From an uncultured Archangium sp. (GTDB lineage Bacteria; Myxococcota; Myxococcia; Myxococcales; Myxococcaceae), in the NCBI GenBank assembly GCA_946479335.1, contig CAMLFP010000019.1, forward strand, positions 1 through 28,570: a DNA stretch of 28,570 nt. Reading direction: 5' to 3'. The position numbers and the translations under genes were made by a program. Positions 27,849 through 28,570 of this stretch are shown here, piece after piece. Every line of letters begins with the position of its first letter. Position 1 is the first letter of the stretch. The notes beneath the pieces are model-generated. The model was not told the DNA's origin, did no database searches, and was given only the letters and a program-made list of their open reading frames with translations.

Positions 27849-28570
27849 ATGTTGGGTCCGGGCTCTGTCGTGGGGCGCTACGTCATCAAGCGGAAGTTGG
27901 CCGAGGGCGGCATGGCGGAGATCTTCCTGGCCAGCGCGCAGGGCCCGGAGGGCTTCTCGAAGGACGTGGTCATCAAGGTGGTGAAGGAGTTCCTCACCGT
28001 CGATTCGCAGTTCGTGCAGATGTTCATCGCCGAGGCGCGGCTGGCCTCGCGGCTCAACCACGCGAACGTGGTGCAGATCTTCGACTTCGGCAAACACGAC
28101 GACTCGCACTACCTCGCGATGGAATACGTGCGCGGCGCGTCGCTGTGGGATCTCCGTCGCAAGGCGAAGGACACCGGCACCATCATCGCGCCGACGCTGG
28201 CCGCGCAGATCATCTCGCAGGTCGCGCGCGGGCTGCAGTACGCGCACACGCTGACCGACGGTGGGCGCCCGCTGGGCGTGGTGCACCGCGACGTCACGCC
28301 GCACAACGTGCTGCTCTCGTACGACGGCGCGGTGAAGCTGACCGACTTCGGCATCGCCAAGGCCACCACCACGCACACCGTGCCCGGCATGTTGAAGGGC
28401 AAGTTCGCGTACATGTCTCCGGAGCAGTCGCGCGGCGAGAAGGTCGACGCGCGCACCGACATCTTCGCGCTCGGCGTGGTGGCCTGGGAGCTGCTCACCG
28501 GCGGGCGGCTCTTCGACGGCGACACCGACCTCGGCATGCTGCGCGCGGTGCAGGAGTCGTTGATCCCGCC
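27849..28570 (+). CDS. Ser/Thr protein kinase, N-terminal part (runs off window)
   Basis: The 240 visible residues are most of a Hanks-type kinase domain, still open at the last base. It has the Gly-rich loop 'LAEGGMAEIFLA' (18-29), the ATP-anchoring Lys43 in VVIKVV, the helix C Glu62, the catalytic loop HRDVTPHN (146-153) with Asp148 and Asn153, DFG at 166-168, and the 'MSPEQ' version of the APE motif (189-193). All catalytic residues are present except that the usual Lys of HRDLKPEN is Thr, a variant common in myxobacterial kinases. It should phosphorylate Ser/Thr residues on signalling proteins. The C-terminal part, perhaps TPR or PEGA repeats and a membrane segment, is outside the window. 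It is divergent from the PEGA gene. Confidence 0.93.
   Translation, partial: MLGPGSVVGRYVIKRKLAEGGMAEIFLASAQGPEGFSKDVVIKVVKEFLTVDSQFVQMFIAEARLASRLNHANVVQIFDFGKHDDSHYLAMEYVRGASLWDLRRKAKDTGTIIAPTLAAQIISQVARGLQYAHTLTDGGRPLGVVHRDVTPHNVLLSYDGAVKLTDFGIAKATTTHTVPGMLKGKFAYMSPEQSRGEKVDARTDIFALGVVAWELLTGGRLFDGDTDLGMLRAVQESLIP

Overview
The window is high-GC (roughly two thirds G+C by eye), densely coded on both strands, and looks like the chromosome of a myxobacterium (Myxococcota, probably the Myxococcus/Archangium side). The clues are lineage-typical families: a DUF2378 (TIGR02265-type) protein, an MXAN_5187-type C-terminal domain, DUF4388, DUF4398/OmpA lipoproteins, thrombospondin type 3 repeats, a eukaryote-like Ser/Thr kinase with an HRDVTPHN catalytic loop, and a large TPR-containing sigma-54 activator. 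I see no rRNA, tRNA, insertion sequence, phage gene or CRISPR array. No gap between genes exceeds about 225 bases.

Layout. 1-2535 (+): the C-terminal part of a probable family 5 solute-binding protein, directly abutting an NtrY-like sensor histidine kinase. 2555-6485 (-): a 1207-residue regulator with two ATPase modules, followed by a small lipoprotein. 6667-10269 (-): a HEAT-repeat exported protein, a DUF1460 amidase-like protein and a two-TM MXAN_5187-type protein. 10348-12371: two converging GGDEF genes, one with a degenerate active site but an intact RxxD site, the other an FHA-GGEEF diguanylate cyclase. 12394-13392 (-): L-asparaginase. 13444-17207 (+): a tight cluster of DsbA-like thioredoxin, DUF4388 protein, tRNA pseudouridine synthase TruD and DUF2378 protein. 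17267-17863 (+): a 2-hydroxychromene-2-carboxylate isomerase-like protein. 17865-19052 (-): a GAF protein.

19108-23960 (+) is the most unusual block. It is a five-gene operon encoding an ABC importer whose membrane-anchored solute-binding protein is fused to a C-terminal OmpA peptidoglycan-binding domain. The permease and ATPase genes overlap it, and two unrecognised coiled-coil proteins flank it. It ends in a pair of inverted REP-like hairpin elements (23967-24107). These separate it from a converging pair of envelope lipoprotein genes (24105-25618), one of them a TSP3-repeat/OmpA protein.

25690-26297 (+): a small hydrophilic protein overlapping a DUF962/Mpo1-like membrane protein. 26302-27792 (-): a PEGA-domain exported protein. 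27849-end (+): a Ser/Thr protein kinase cut by the window edge.

Common themes are envelope-anchored proteins (OmpA, lipoproteins, PEGA) and signalling (histidine kinase, sigma-54 activator, c-di-GMP, GAF, Ser/Thr kinase). A recurring element of the form T-G-N-T-A lies 6 to 12 bases before many first-gene start codons. This suggests extended -10 promoters producing leaderless or nearly leaderless mRNAs.
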